Positions 21,398 to 32,019 of a stretch of DNA of 64,000 nucleotides are shown here, piece by piece. Below the pieces are notes generated by a model. The model saw only the letters and a program-made list of their open reading frames with translations, did no database searches and was not told the origin of the DNA. The stretch spans positions 807,285,160 through 807,349,159 of the forward strand of contig CM060919.1 in the NCBI GenBank assembly GCA_030737875.1. The letters are read 5' to 3'. The stretch comes from Allium sativum. Lineage: Eukaryota; Streptophyta; Magnoliopsida; Asparagales; Amaryllidaceae. The stretch's first letter is position 1. Every line of letters starts with the position of its first letter. A program made the position numbers and the translations under genes.

Positions 21398-24282
21398 TGT
21401 AACACCCCACCTCCGCTAGGGTCACTCTTTCGGGGGCACTAGCTTCTGGGGGGCGTTAGTACTGGGTAAGCATGCATAATGATATATCAAGGCAGAACAA
21501 GAACATAAATATATATGTAAAACAGAGTAAGTGAGAACAAAACAGCGGAATATCTCAAACCATCTCAAAACAAGTTTAGTACATCAAAAAGTCAACTGCC
21601 AAAATAAACATGTCTAGTACATCATAAACAGAAATACTGAAATACATAGTGCTATCCCCAAAAATAAAGATGATAAACCATAGAGAGCTCAATGTCCAGG
21701 CATACATGAGCTATCCAGCAAACAAGCAAGCGATCCAAGCTAAGCACCACTATTCCCTCCCTGAGAACCTGGGGGGGGGGGAAACGGAAGAAAAGAAGCG
21801 AAAGAAAACAGGTCAGTCAAAAAGACTGGTAAGCCCTACTACGATCAGTCTATAAACTAATAAAGTTAACACCATGATGGAAACTGAGATGAACATACTG
21901 TCAATAGATAAAGGTGTCATCACATAGAGAAGATTAAGCTTTGCACCACGGTGTACTAGCAGACTAACATAACAGGTATTGATCCCTCAGCCCAAAACTT
22001 TGGCCCAATAACATGAAGTGACCTTAATACAAGGCCCAGCCCAACGGTCTAGTCGATCGGCTCCCTATAAACCTAACACGTCAAGTGTTGGTGTCCATAC
22101 GGCCCACATATGGTTGTAGTCAGACTGTGCTGGGTCCACCTTTGGGTGTATCAAGCCCTCGGGTGTCAACCCCAGACACCTAAGCAATAATGCACAGTCT
22201 AAACCTACTGGTACCCGTGCCTCGAGTTTGTCCAACACCGGACTACGTGCACGTCCGTAGCCCGCCTGGACCCGCACCGCTGTACCACTCAGCCGTCGCT
22301 TTTTGGTCGCTTACATCCGTCCAGTAATCGTGCCCCCGCCCTAGCCTAGCCTCTAGGGTTGTGAATGATACCAAACTGGGATTACTGCTGGAACAGACCA
22401 CGTTACTAGGGTTTTCTAAGAGGGTTAAGTGTGGTTTAACCCCTCACTAATCATGGATTAAATTAGTTAAGTGTAACCAACAGTTCACCACTTAACCCCA
22501 TTTAATCCCTCGTATTCCCCAAAATTGGTTAAGTATTAGTGGGCCATGACTTAACCCTAATCATGAGGCATTAATTAATTTAATGCATTCAACCTCTCAC
22601 ATTAGACCTTGTTGTGGTTACTAGTTAGGCCGGGCGGGTCCGAATAGGTTTACACCACAACTTAGTCTAACCTCGGGTTTCACGTGCAACATGACCAACT
22701 ACTCACATTGGGTCCTATTGCTTGTAGCCACTAGTTAAGCCGGTCGGTTCCGGGTAGGTTTATGCTACAAACTCAACCCAACCTCGAGTTGGCCACACTT
22801 ATGTTTTCTAAGTGTCATGTCCACTTTAATTTCAAAACATAATTACAAGTTTAACAAATACTTGGGTAGACCTAACTTAATAGGTAAATTCCCAAGGGGT
22901 AGACCTAACTTAATAGGTAAATTCCCAATCTTATATTTTCATGTATTTTTAAGTTTCACCCAAACCCCCAACGTCATTCTATCGCTTACATATTCGTCAT
23001 AACGCATGAAGGATAGAAAGAGGGAACTTGGCCCAACATACATGATGAATCTTACATATCATAATAAACATGCATAACATGTTGGACTTGCATAACTTAG
23101 CATGGTGAACTTGCATAAAACATGCATAACTTGTCAAACTTACAAATCATGGCATAGTGAACTTGCATAAACATGCATAACTTGTTAAACTTGCAAATCA
23201 TGGCATAGTGAACTTGCATAAACATGCATAACTTGTTAAACTTGCAAATCATGGCATAGTGAACTTGCATAACTTGTTAAACTTGCAAATCATGGCATAG
23301 TGAACTTGCATAAACATGCATAACTTATCAAACATGTGTAACATAGCATAGTGAACTCACATAAGCATGCATAACTTATTAAACATGCATAACATAGCAT
23401 AAATCCCAACTTTCATCACATATTAACTTTAGAGTTTCTAAAATGAAGGTAAGAGGGCTTACAAATATTATGAAGACTCAAATCTACTAATAAAGATTGA
23501 GAAGCCCCTTTATGCAAGCATAAAAACCCAAAACAAAGCTCCAATAAGAAATACTCTTAACAAAAATCCCAAAAACTCTAGCTTAGCAAATAAAACTTGC
23601 AACTTGATGAGGTATGCAAGCTAATGATCATTCATACAATTTAGAAATACTTGTATGAACATCATAATCTTCATAGGAATGATTTATGAAGGGGTTGGAG
23701 GCTAGGGTTTTTAAGTGGAGGCCATTTGAGAAATCAATTTGACATAGTTTGGTTGCTAGAATGAATAATGGGGTTTTAGGGTAGGATTAGGGTTGTATTT
23801 ATAGAAGATTAGAGTGTTTTTAGCCCTAGGATTAACCCTAGGTTAGTTTAGGCCCGTCAGATTTCGGAATTCTCTAGAACCAAGCCACACAAGCCCAGAT
23901 CAAAATGGTGCGCCAGGCAAAACTGCCTGGCTACCCCGTGTCGACAGGGCTGTCGACAGGGCAGTCGAACCCGTTAGACCCCTGTCGACATGCCTGTCGA
24001 CTTGGGGGTCTTGGCGGGAATTTTCCCGCTGACGCCAGTTGTGCCTTATCCTTTGTTTTTAATTTAAAATTTAAATCTGTCTTTATTATGGAAATTTCTG
24101 AAAACTTAAATGGGCCTTAACTGGGTCATACTGACTCCGATTTTCGAAATCTCGGACTCTATTTCGCGTATTTTTCCGAGACGAACGCAATGGCATAGCC
24201 CGTTTCCCTTGATTCAGATTTTTAAATTAAATTCTGCCTCAATTTATATCTTAACAGGTTATTGAAAATACGGGTTGTTACA
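21398..24282 (-). repeat. Gypsy 5' LTR (2,885 bp)
   Basis: It has the same order of landmarks as the 3' LTR: hairpin at 21814-21828, paired hairpins at 22602-22781, 51-bp minisatellite at 23105-23401, TATA at 23796-23803, GTCGAC cluster at 23939-24003. It is 47 bp shorter, exactly explained by one missing 51-bp unit and a 4-bp longer G/A run near 21771-21784. Confidence 0.95.
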
Positions 24283-27200
24283 ATTTCTCTATTCAAATTC
24301 TATTTCAAATCTCTTATTAAAATTCTATTTGAATTTCCCTTATTCAAATTCAATACTCACATTTCGTTTAAAGTTCTATATCCTTTTCTATTTGAAAATT
24401 CTACTTTTGAATCCCTACTTGAATCCTGTACTCAAATTCCAATTCCACCCTATTTGAATTCTATGTTTAAACCCCATTTCACTTCTATAGTTAAGCTCCC
24501 TTTGAATTCTATTTTCAAGTTTCTATATTTTAAATTCCCTTTGAATACTATTTTTCAAAACTCTATATTTTACTTTTCTTTATTCAAATCCATTTGAATT
24601 CCTTTGAATTCAAATTCTATTTCAATTTCTTACATCCAAATTCTATATCTAAATCACATTTAAATTTCTGTATCCAAATCCTATATTTAAATTCTAGTCA
24701 AATTCTATTTATTCAATTTGACTTTTATTTAAATAAAATTCGAATTAATCGAATTCAAATCATACATCCTTATGGCTTTATTTTCGTTCAATTTATATTC
24801 TGAACATCAGAATAAATTCCATCGTTTATTTCTTTAAACGATTTCCCCATTTATATTTTCAAATTCACATTTGAATTTAAATATTCAAATTATCCAAATG
24901 ATAATTTTTCCACTTTCTATTTACAAACCTCATTTAAACAAGTCTCGCTTTCAAATAAAATATTTCATCTTTGGAAAAATATATTTCCTTTTTCAAAGTC
25001 ACACTTGTATTTCTATTTTTCTGAATTATCCAATGATAATTCATTTCACTCCACTTATAAACTTCGTTTATAAAGGAATCACTTGTTTTATTTTTCAAAC
25101 AAGTTTATATTTCAAATCTATTTAAAAATTCAAATTCTATTTAAAAATAGAATTTTCCCTTTTAAATCTCAAATATCCTTCCACGATATTTTAAATACAT
25201 TAATACTTAGCCCAGTGATATTTAAAACAATCAAATCAACCAATTTTCAATCATTTGATTTTTAACACATCGTATATGAAAAATATATATGAAATCAAAC
25301 AAACAACAAACAAGCAGATAATATATTTTTGAGGAATCCAGTTGGATTCCTCCAACCTGTTTTTCCTGCATCCACAGATGTTAGCACATAAATAATACCC
25401 ATTTTTCTTCGTGGCAGAATATCATGGTATAGAAGGTCATCCACTATCATAGCGTGGGGCGTATAGGGTAATCATCCGCTATGAAACTGCGGGCATCCGC
25501 TAATGAGACTGCGGGAATCCAACCAATCATCAACCCAATATATATATAATATAGCCTAAATAACTAATATATATATAAAACAACCATAAAGCATTCAACA
25601 AGCAACAAACAATTTATTTTTAATGAAATAAAAATAATTCTAAAGGTGAGTGAGATTTACTCACCTGATCTTTTTATTTGCTAAATTTCCTGATTAATTC
25701 CATATCGTCCGCTATGAATCTACTCGAATGAGATTTATTTGTACCTACGATCATTTGATTTTTATTTCACAATTAAACGACTATTTATTTAAATTAATAA
25801 ATACAATGAATAAATAAATTATTCCATGCATTTTAAATTTTATAAAATGTTTTACCTTGTTTTCTCGACTCACACTAAACAAATCTCCAAAACTGATCCA
25901 TCCAAATTACTGCACCATCATTTCGGCATTTTAACAAGCACTTTGGTGTCCATACTACCATCCCTTCCTATCACCACAGTCCCATTATCGAACTGTTGCA
26001 CCATCAACTTGTACCACCCAAACAAACTCCAGAAAACTCTCTTTAAACATGACATCAACCACCCTTTGAAATCTGCAACTAACCCCTATCCAATCACCAC
26101 GGTAAAGCTCCAAAACCCATCAGCAAATTCTCCCTTTCTAATACATTACTACTCTATCACCAAAATTACCAACCTCGAGCCCTACAAGAGACCCAAACTC
26201 AGGTGCCAAATTCGACAGTTCCAGTTACAAAGCATCGAACCCTTATTTTCACAGTTGAATCTCCTTCTCCAACTTCGAACAATCCTGGGCTCACGAAGAC
26301 TGTCGAACCTCGAACTTCAATCGCATGAATCAACTTCCCCAATCGATAATCGCAAGTTGGTACAATTCGCTCCTTCTCCCCTGTCGCGACCTCAATTAAT
26401 ACTGCAACAGTCAATATCGCAACTCCCCAAGTCTCACCGCACCATTTCAAAGACCCACCGCAACCTCAGCTTCAATCGCCAATCCCTTCGAAACCGCCGC
26501 ATGCCTTAAACAAATCGAGCTTCACCAACCTCCCCCAAATCGAATGCAAGTACTGGTGCTTCCCAAAATCGAATCAGCAATGATGACAACGACGAAATCC
26601 TGTTCTGTAAATCGCGAGTACTTCTAGGTGGCTTGAGCTCGACCTGATGGATGGAAATCGCGATTTGCGATTTGATTTTTATTTTATTTAAACGGTGGTT
26701 TTGATTTACTGAAAGAAAAGAGTATGAATGTTTAAGTGGATTTGAGAATGGAATACAAGGCGATGGATTATATAGAGTGAACAGAAGACATACGTACCAC
26801 ACGCCATTAATTCGTTGTTTCTTTGATATCAGATGTAGGAGACCATTGGTACATAGATTGAAAGAAAAGACTGTAGAGGTATAGGTCTGCGATGGGAAAA
26901 TGGTGGTCGGCTTTAAGTAGGAGAGTAGGATGTTGAGTTGAAATACAGGTCGGCTAATTAAAAGGGTAGGGTGGCTTGATTTGATTTGATTTTTAGAGAT
27001 TTTTATCTTTTTTTTCTTCTTTTTTTTAAAAGAAACGATATCGATTTGATTTATCTACTGATCAATTATTTCAGGGTCTGTTACTTTAATTCACTAACCG
27101 TTATTTTAACGTATTGACCGACGTTTCAATATTATTGCATTATTCTGAACTGAACTGAATATATATTGATATTTAATTCGAACGTAAATATAAATAACCG

Positions 27201-27494
27201 GAATAAATTAATATAATATAATTAAAATTCAAAAACAAATAAATTCTTCAACAATAAATTCCTATTATCATCGTTTATATTTAAATAGGATATATATTGA
27301 TCATCTGAACCATTTCGATTCAGTTTTATCTTTGAATTGAATTATTTCAGTTCTCGTGTTCCGATGATTTTCAAAATAAATCGTATTTATTTGATCGATA
27401 ATTCACTATAAAAATTCTTTTATATTATTAATTCAATATTTAAAACCATATTAAATATTTAAAATAAACCGACCAAAAAATCCGGGTCGTTACA
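24283..27494 (-). repeat. Family B 3' LTR, proximal half (U3 side)
   Basis: This continues the LTR broken by the gypsy. On the minus strand it starts TGTAACGACCCGG at 27494, next to the polypurine tract. A TATATAA on the minus strand at 26768-26774, followed by a C/T-rich stretch, is a plausible core promoter about 0.72 kb into the LTR; the matching copy at 42560-42567 supports it. The first 148 bp (24283-24430) are also present in the right arm. The open frames at 25826-26509 (plus) and 26506-26802 (minus) lie in a segment that differs between family B copies and show no known domain. Confidence 0.85.
26768..26774 (-). promoter_or_regulatory. Possible TATA box of the family B LTR
   Basis: TATATAA on the minus strand, about 0.72 kb from the LTR start. 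The related plus-strand LTR has TATATAAA at 42560-42567, about 0.59 kb from its start. No transcript evidence is available here. Confidence 0.4.
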
Positions 27495-28580
27495 TTCTTC
27501 CCCCCTTAAAATAATTTCGTCCTCGAAATTGCTAAGGTAGGAAAAATGGTACAAATCTATTACTTTTCAAAAATTCACTTATGTTGAGACTCAACTCCTC
27601 ATATTTCAACAAATTTAATTCCACCAAAACTTTTGGTCTTCCTTCATTTAATTTGAATGATCTACGATCAATCCATTTATATCCAATCTATGTTCTATTA
27701 AACTAATTCAAATTGATTCTAGTCAATTGATTCACCCTGAACCATTTAACTTGCTTAAGTTAAATTTTAATTCCAGAATCCAAATCCCAGGGTTTTCATT
27801 TCAAATCCTTTTTGAAATCACATATATTTATAACTAATTCAAATTCAAAGCATTTGAATATTTCCAAACTATTTGTTTTCTTCCAAACAAATTTCCATCA
27901 AAAAATTTCTAAGGTAGCAATCCATCACTTAGAAACTCGAAAATGAATACTGACGATGCTGCAGTCATTATCAGAATTATTTCCCAGCCACTGAAGTGAG
28001 TTCAGTGCTTTATCACTTTCAAAATCCATTCAAATCGATTTTATTCAAAATATTCCCAAAACAGGACTATATTAACTTAATATACTTTGGAAAAATATTT
28101 TCCAAACACCCGGGATTTAAATTCCAGTTCTGGTTTCAATCCAATTTTATTTCATCTCATTTGTATTCACCAATTTTATTTGGTTATCCATAACCATTTC
28201 AATTCTTATAATCACATCTGATGATAATAAGAGCAACCAACACATCCATATATAAATAATTCCAGAAAATTATTCACTTTTATATCAAAATATAATTTTG
28301 GGCAAAATTATTTCATTTACCCACTTTAAAACAATATTGTGTTCAATCTTCTGTCGAGTGTTTAGAAATTCCTATAGACTTTGTGGCGTCCCACTGTTCG
28401 ATCAGAATTCATAAACCACTCAACAGACTAGCCAACACAATATAAAACAATTTTTATATCAACTAACAAATACGCTCTCTCGTATATATACACTCAACTC
28501 ATTCTAGGGTACTACTGACCCTATCTCTAATGAGCACAATCCCACCAAAGCCTAGGTATTAGCAACTCATTCTAGGGTAC
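27495..28580 (-). other. Internal domain of the family B element at 10159-32014
   Basis: This aligns along its length with the internal domain at 54568-56127 (for example GTAGCATTTTCCCTACCTTA near the 3' end, and the region beside ATTGTGTTGGCTAG near the 5' end). It has the polypurine tract at 27495-27510 but lacks the primer site and the first bases of the leader. No open frame resembles gag or pol; this is a non-autonomous element. Confidence 0.8.
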
Positions 28581-28583
28581 TAC
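28495..28583. repeat. 21-bp direct duplication at the inversion junction
   Basis: A 21-bp sequence containing ATTCTAGGGTACTAC occurs at 28495-28515 and again at 28563-28583. The second copy abuts the inverted LTR arm and overlaps it by TAC. In the related element the corresponding position holds the primer site and leader start, so the second copy is an addition. Confidence 0.85.
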
Positions 28584-31500
28584 AGGATTCAAGTAGGGAT
28601 TCAAAAGTAGAATTTTCAAATAGAAAAGGATATAGAACTTTAAACGAAATGTGAGTATTGAATTTGAATAAGGGAAATTCAAATAGAATTTTAATAAGAG
28701 ATTTGAAATAGAATTTGAATAGAGAAATTCAAATGTAAATTGAATATAGAATTCAAATAGAATGGGATGGGAATTTGAAAATAGATTTCAAATAGAGTTA
28801 AAATGGAGTTGAATTCATTTTAACGGCAGTTCAAAAGTTTATATATATAAATATAATTAAAACGAACTCGCCGCAGCGCTGCAGTTCGTAAATTATCATT
28901 TCGAACTTCAATTGAATATACATGAATCAATTGAAGTCGAAATTCTTTGAAATAAGAAACGTCAGGACCAATTTGATAACAGTTTTCTGTTGGAGGAGAA
29001 AAAGCTGGATTTCGTCGTATAGATTATGAGATATGTCAAAAATCAAATTTCTAAAAGTGCAGCGCCAGAAACCATTAAAACCATAATGGATTATATATAT
29101 AAATATAGGGATTTTTAAGCAAATAAAAATCCGAAATTCCATTTAAAAATCTAGACTTGAGTTAGAAAATAAATGTGAACTCAAGTGAAGTAAAGAAGAT
29201 GATTTTGAAACAATAATCATATTTTTTATTATTGAATAGAATTAACTAAGTCAAAGAAGAATTAGTTAATCAAGTGTTGAATTGAAGTCAAACTTTGAAA
29301 AGTGAATTTGGAATTGTAAATATACATTCGAATTCGAATATAGAACTTAAATTGAAATTTGAATTCAATTAGTTGATAAGTAAGTGGAAATATATTTGAA
29401 ACGCGTTATATGCAAATATACAAGCGAGATAGGCAGAGAGTTAGTTAAAGAGTTACTTTAACGAATTGAGTCTAACAAGTGTATGAAGTTGAACTAAATT
29501 GGACAGGTATAGACATACAGGAGACAGGTATGGGATGAAGTATATGAAGATTTAAATTTATGTGCTCGACAAAAAGGTACATGTTTAATTCATATATGAG
29601 ATTTCATGCGCCGTATCGGCAAGCCGCTTGGCTTTTTCTTTTTTCTTTTTGAAATGAGAAGATACCGGGAAGCTATTTGAAATTTCCTGATGCTCCCGAT
29701 ACAGGGGAGGTTATGGTGAATTTTTCTGGGAATTTAATGAGTTAGAATATTTTTAAGAAATTTGACAATTAGAAATCTATATATCGATATATATAGAATT
29801 CGATAAGGAAACGAAATCAAAAATAGAATATTGTAAACAAAAAGGGAAATCTATAAATTAGAAATAGAAAGAAAACCATACACGTGTTTTAGAATGAACA
29901 ATTGGGTTTTATAGTGTGTTTATTCGAGGTAAGTGGTTTTGCCGTTTGAAGTTGAGGATGTTTTCAGTCAAGGTCTGAGAGGTAATTTTACCCCCAACTT
30001 GATTGATTTAATTTTAAATGGAGAAATAGCAAGATCCAATCTCAAAGAGAAGTGTTGGATAATAGTTAGTTGAATAGAATATTTTGGGTTGCCGTACGAT
30101 GTTTTATACCGCTTTCGTTTAACCCAAGTAATGTTATTTTGGAAATATAAAATTAAATATTTCCTGAGGATAGTTTAAGTAGTCGAGAAAGAGATAAGTG
30201 ATTGAAATTGTTTTCAATTTCAAATAAAATATATTTCCTAAGTATAGGAAATAAGAGAAGGCGATATATGGAAATGTTTTCCAAATAGCGTAAGAAGCCG
30301 AGATGATTATTGAAAATATTTGGTTAACAAATATTGATAAGAGAATGGAGATGTGATTTAATTAATGAAATATTAATTAAAGAGCCCAGTGATTTGTTTG
30401 ATATGTTGGATGAACACTTGTTTTTATTCGATAGTTAAATCACAGACTATCGAAGTTTTGACCATCGTATTCAATATGGAGAGACCGGTTGGATTATTAT
30501 CCGTGAACCACTCTGTATTGGCAGTAGCATTACGAATCAGATGATATCAAGATAATCGAAGATGGAGTGAAGTGCAAGGGCTTTTTCTATTAAATAGAAA
30601 TAGTGCCTTCGGTTTCGTTCAATCCCAGAACGAAGGTAAATGGATGAATGTCTGACAGAGTATTTCCAATGATCAAATGGGTTGGTCTGTATAAATATAT
30701 ATGGTTGCAACGGATTTATTCCCTTAGCATAACATCCAGAATATTTGTACAAACTCAACTAATGATTAACGGATCTGACAACGTGGCATTCAAAGTGATT
30801 TTGCTATCAATGAATGGTAAGTATTCGTAGCCTCAGGCCTCAACAACCAGGAAAGGACAAAAATCGGGCAGGCAGCATGGCTATGTGGGTCGCACCCATT
30901 AGGATGTATAATCACCTATCTAGAGATTCATTTAATCCCTTATTCTATTCGATGCTGTCCAAGTCGGGAGACAGTTGCTGATTCCAACCGTTGGTGATAT
31001 ACATTCGATACACTCAAGCGAAATGAGTGGTCGGTCATGTGTGGGCCGGGTTGCAAGACGTTCTTGTTGAACCCAGTGTATTCCTCTCTAGAGATACACT
31101 AGCGGAAGGTGGTTCCATACCTTGTCATAGTTGGAAATCCAATCTCCAATAAGCGCCATGCGGTTTTTGATTTTATACTATATATGTAGAGCGTGAGATG
31201 CAAGCGTTCTACTATTTGGTTATTTACTTGATGTAGACATTATTATAATATCACTAGATTTTCGTATCAAAGTGTTTTGGGTTATAGTAAGGTAAAAACC
31301 GTCCATGTTTATGTGTGGGCTGGTCTTACTATTATCTTTTCTTTTGAAAGAATTTTTAAAGTTAAACAAGTGGTTGGAGTTTACTCACACCAGTCCCATG
31401 ACTGACCCAGAGTTTATTTTGTTTGTTTTCCCTAAAACTCTTGGGTGCCCAAATTTGTACGGGCAGTCAAGTAGTCGGGATTTCACAGATTCATTTGGAG

Positions 31501-31815
31501 GAGCTGGAAGCAGGAGGCTTCACCGGTTAGCTATAGACTATCATATATTCCGCTGTGAACCTTGTTTGTATCTGGAAACAGGTGTTTATGTATATAAAGT
31601 TACTGATTTGTATTTCAAAAGTTATGTTATTTAATATATTTATTTCGTTCCGCTGTGAGTTTGTGATCTTCATTTTCTTCTATTCTAATATTTCTTTCTT
31701 TCTATTTCTCATCCTCTAACTTCTTTCTAATAATGATTCGTATTTCTGTGCAATTTGGGTTGGACGTGTGGTTTTATTAGTCAACTCAGATAGTACGGAT
31801 TTGCGGGTCGTTACA
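28581..31815 (+). repeat. Family B LTR 3' half in inverted orientation (right arm)
   Basis: This is the reverse complement of 10159-13297 joined to 24283-24430. It begins TACAGGATTCAAG and ends CGGGTCGTTACA. It carries the paired hairpins at 30427-30520 and CAGTC-CCAT-GACTG at 31391-31404. A primer site follows, so on this strand it reads as a 5' LTR lacking its first half. Confidence 0.9.
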
Positions 31816-32014
31816 GTTGGTATCAGAGCTGGTTGCTTAATTGGTACGGAGATAGGGGGTTCTCGCTTCGCGTTTGGTGGCGAACGGGAGACTCTTACCC
31901 CTACATCTCTCGACAATGTGGGTTGGTCGAGTCGAGAGGCTGGCCGTAAAAGCAGTTCTGAGGTATCTCTGTAAGCCACGGTGGGAGGTTAGCCCACTGC
32001 CCCTGGTCGTTACA
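31816..32014 (+). other. 199-bp leader-like tail with primer site, ending the family B element
   Basis: TGGTATCAGAGC is at 31818-31829 (tRNA-iMet type). The following sequence is G+C richer than its surroundings and does not match the leader of the complete element at 54568. It ends with GGTCGTTACA, the reverse complement of the first 10 bp of a family B LTR, immediately before the target duplication. Confidence 0.75.
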
Positions 32015-32019
32015 CAGGT
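32015..32019. repeat. Target site duplication CAGGT, right copy
   Basis: It matches 10154-10158 and directly follows the terminal TTACA. Confidence 0.9.

Larger units (their letters stand above)
13298..24282 (-). mobile_element. Ty3/gypsy chromovirus-like element (family G), complete in structure
   Basis: It is 10,985 bp long, with LTRs at 13298-16229 (3') and 21398-24282 (5'). The target duplication ATTTC is perfect at 13293-13297 and 24283-24287. The primer site is at 21381-21392 and the polypurine tract at 16230-16247. The pol order (protease, RT, RNase H, integrase) is that of Ty3/gypsy. A chromodomain-like C-terminus, long LTRs and the TGTAACACCCC terminus suggest the Tekay/Del group, but that assignment is inference. 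By eye the LTRs differ by about 16 substitutions in about 2.88 kb (about 0.55%), one 51-bp repeat unit and 4 bp in a G/A run, so the insertion is recent. The coding region nevertheless carries one frameshift and two stops. Confidence 0.95.
10159..32014 (-). mobile_element. Family B large-LTR element with inverted 5' end (contains the gypsy insertion)
   Basis: The element is bounded by TGTAACGACC and GGTCGTTACA and by the exact duplication CAGGT. On the minus strand its 3' half is normal: internal domain 27495-28580, polypurine tract at 27495-27510, then a full 3' LTR (27494 down to 24283, then 13297 down to 10159; 6.35 kb once the nested gypsy is removed). Where the primer site and 5' LTR should follow, there is instead an LTR 3' half in the opposite orientation (28581-31815), with its own primer site (31818-31829) and a 199-bp tail to 32014. 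The two LTR portions are about 99% alike in a 140-bp sample, so they probably belong to one insertion. There is no coding capacity. Confidence 0.85.

Noticed and set aside
25826..26509. 227-codon plus-strand open frame
   Set aside because: It is antisense to the family B LTR, rich in low-complexity S/T/P/L/N residues, has no recognisable domain, lies in a segment that varies between LTR copies, and overlaps another open frame on the minus strand.
10159..31815. Large inverted repeat as the terminal repeats of a DNA transposon
   Set aside because: The arms are LTR 3' halves with TGTAAC/GTTACA tips, primer site and polypurine tract, and the duplication is 5 bp; all of this fits a rearranged LTR element.
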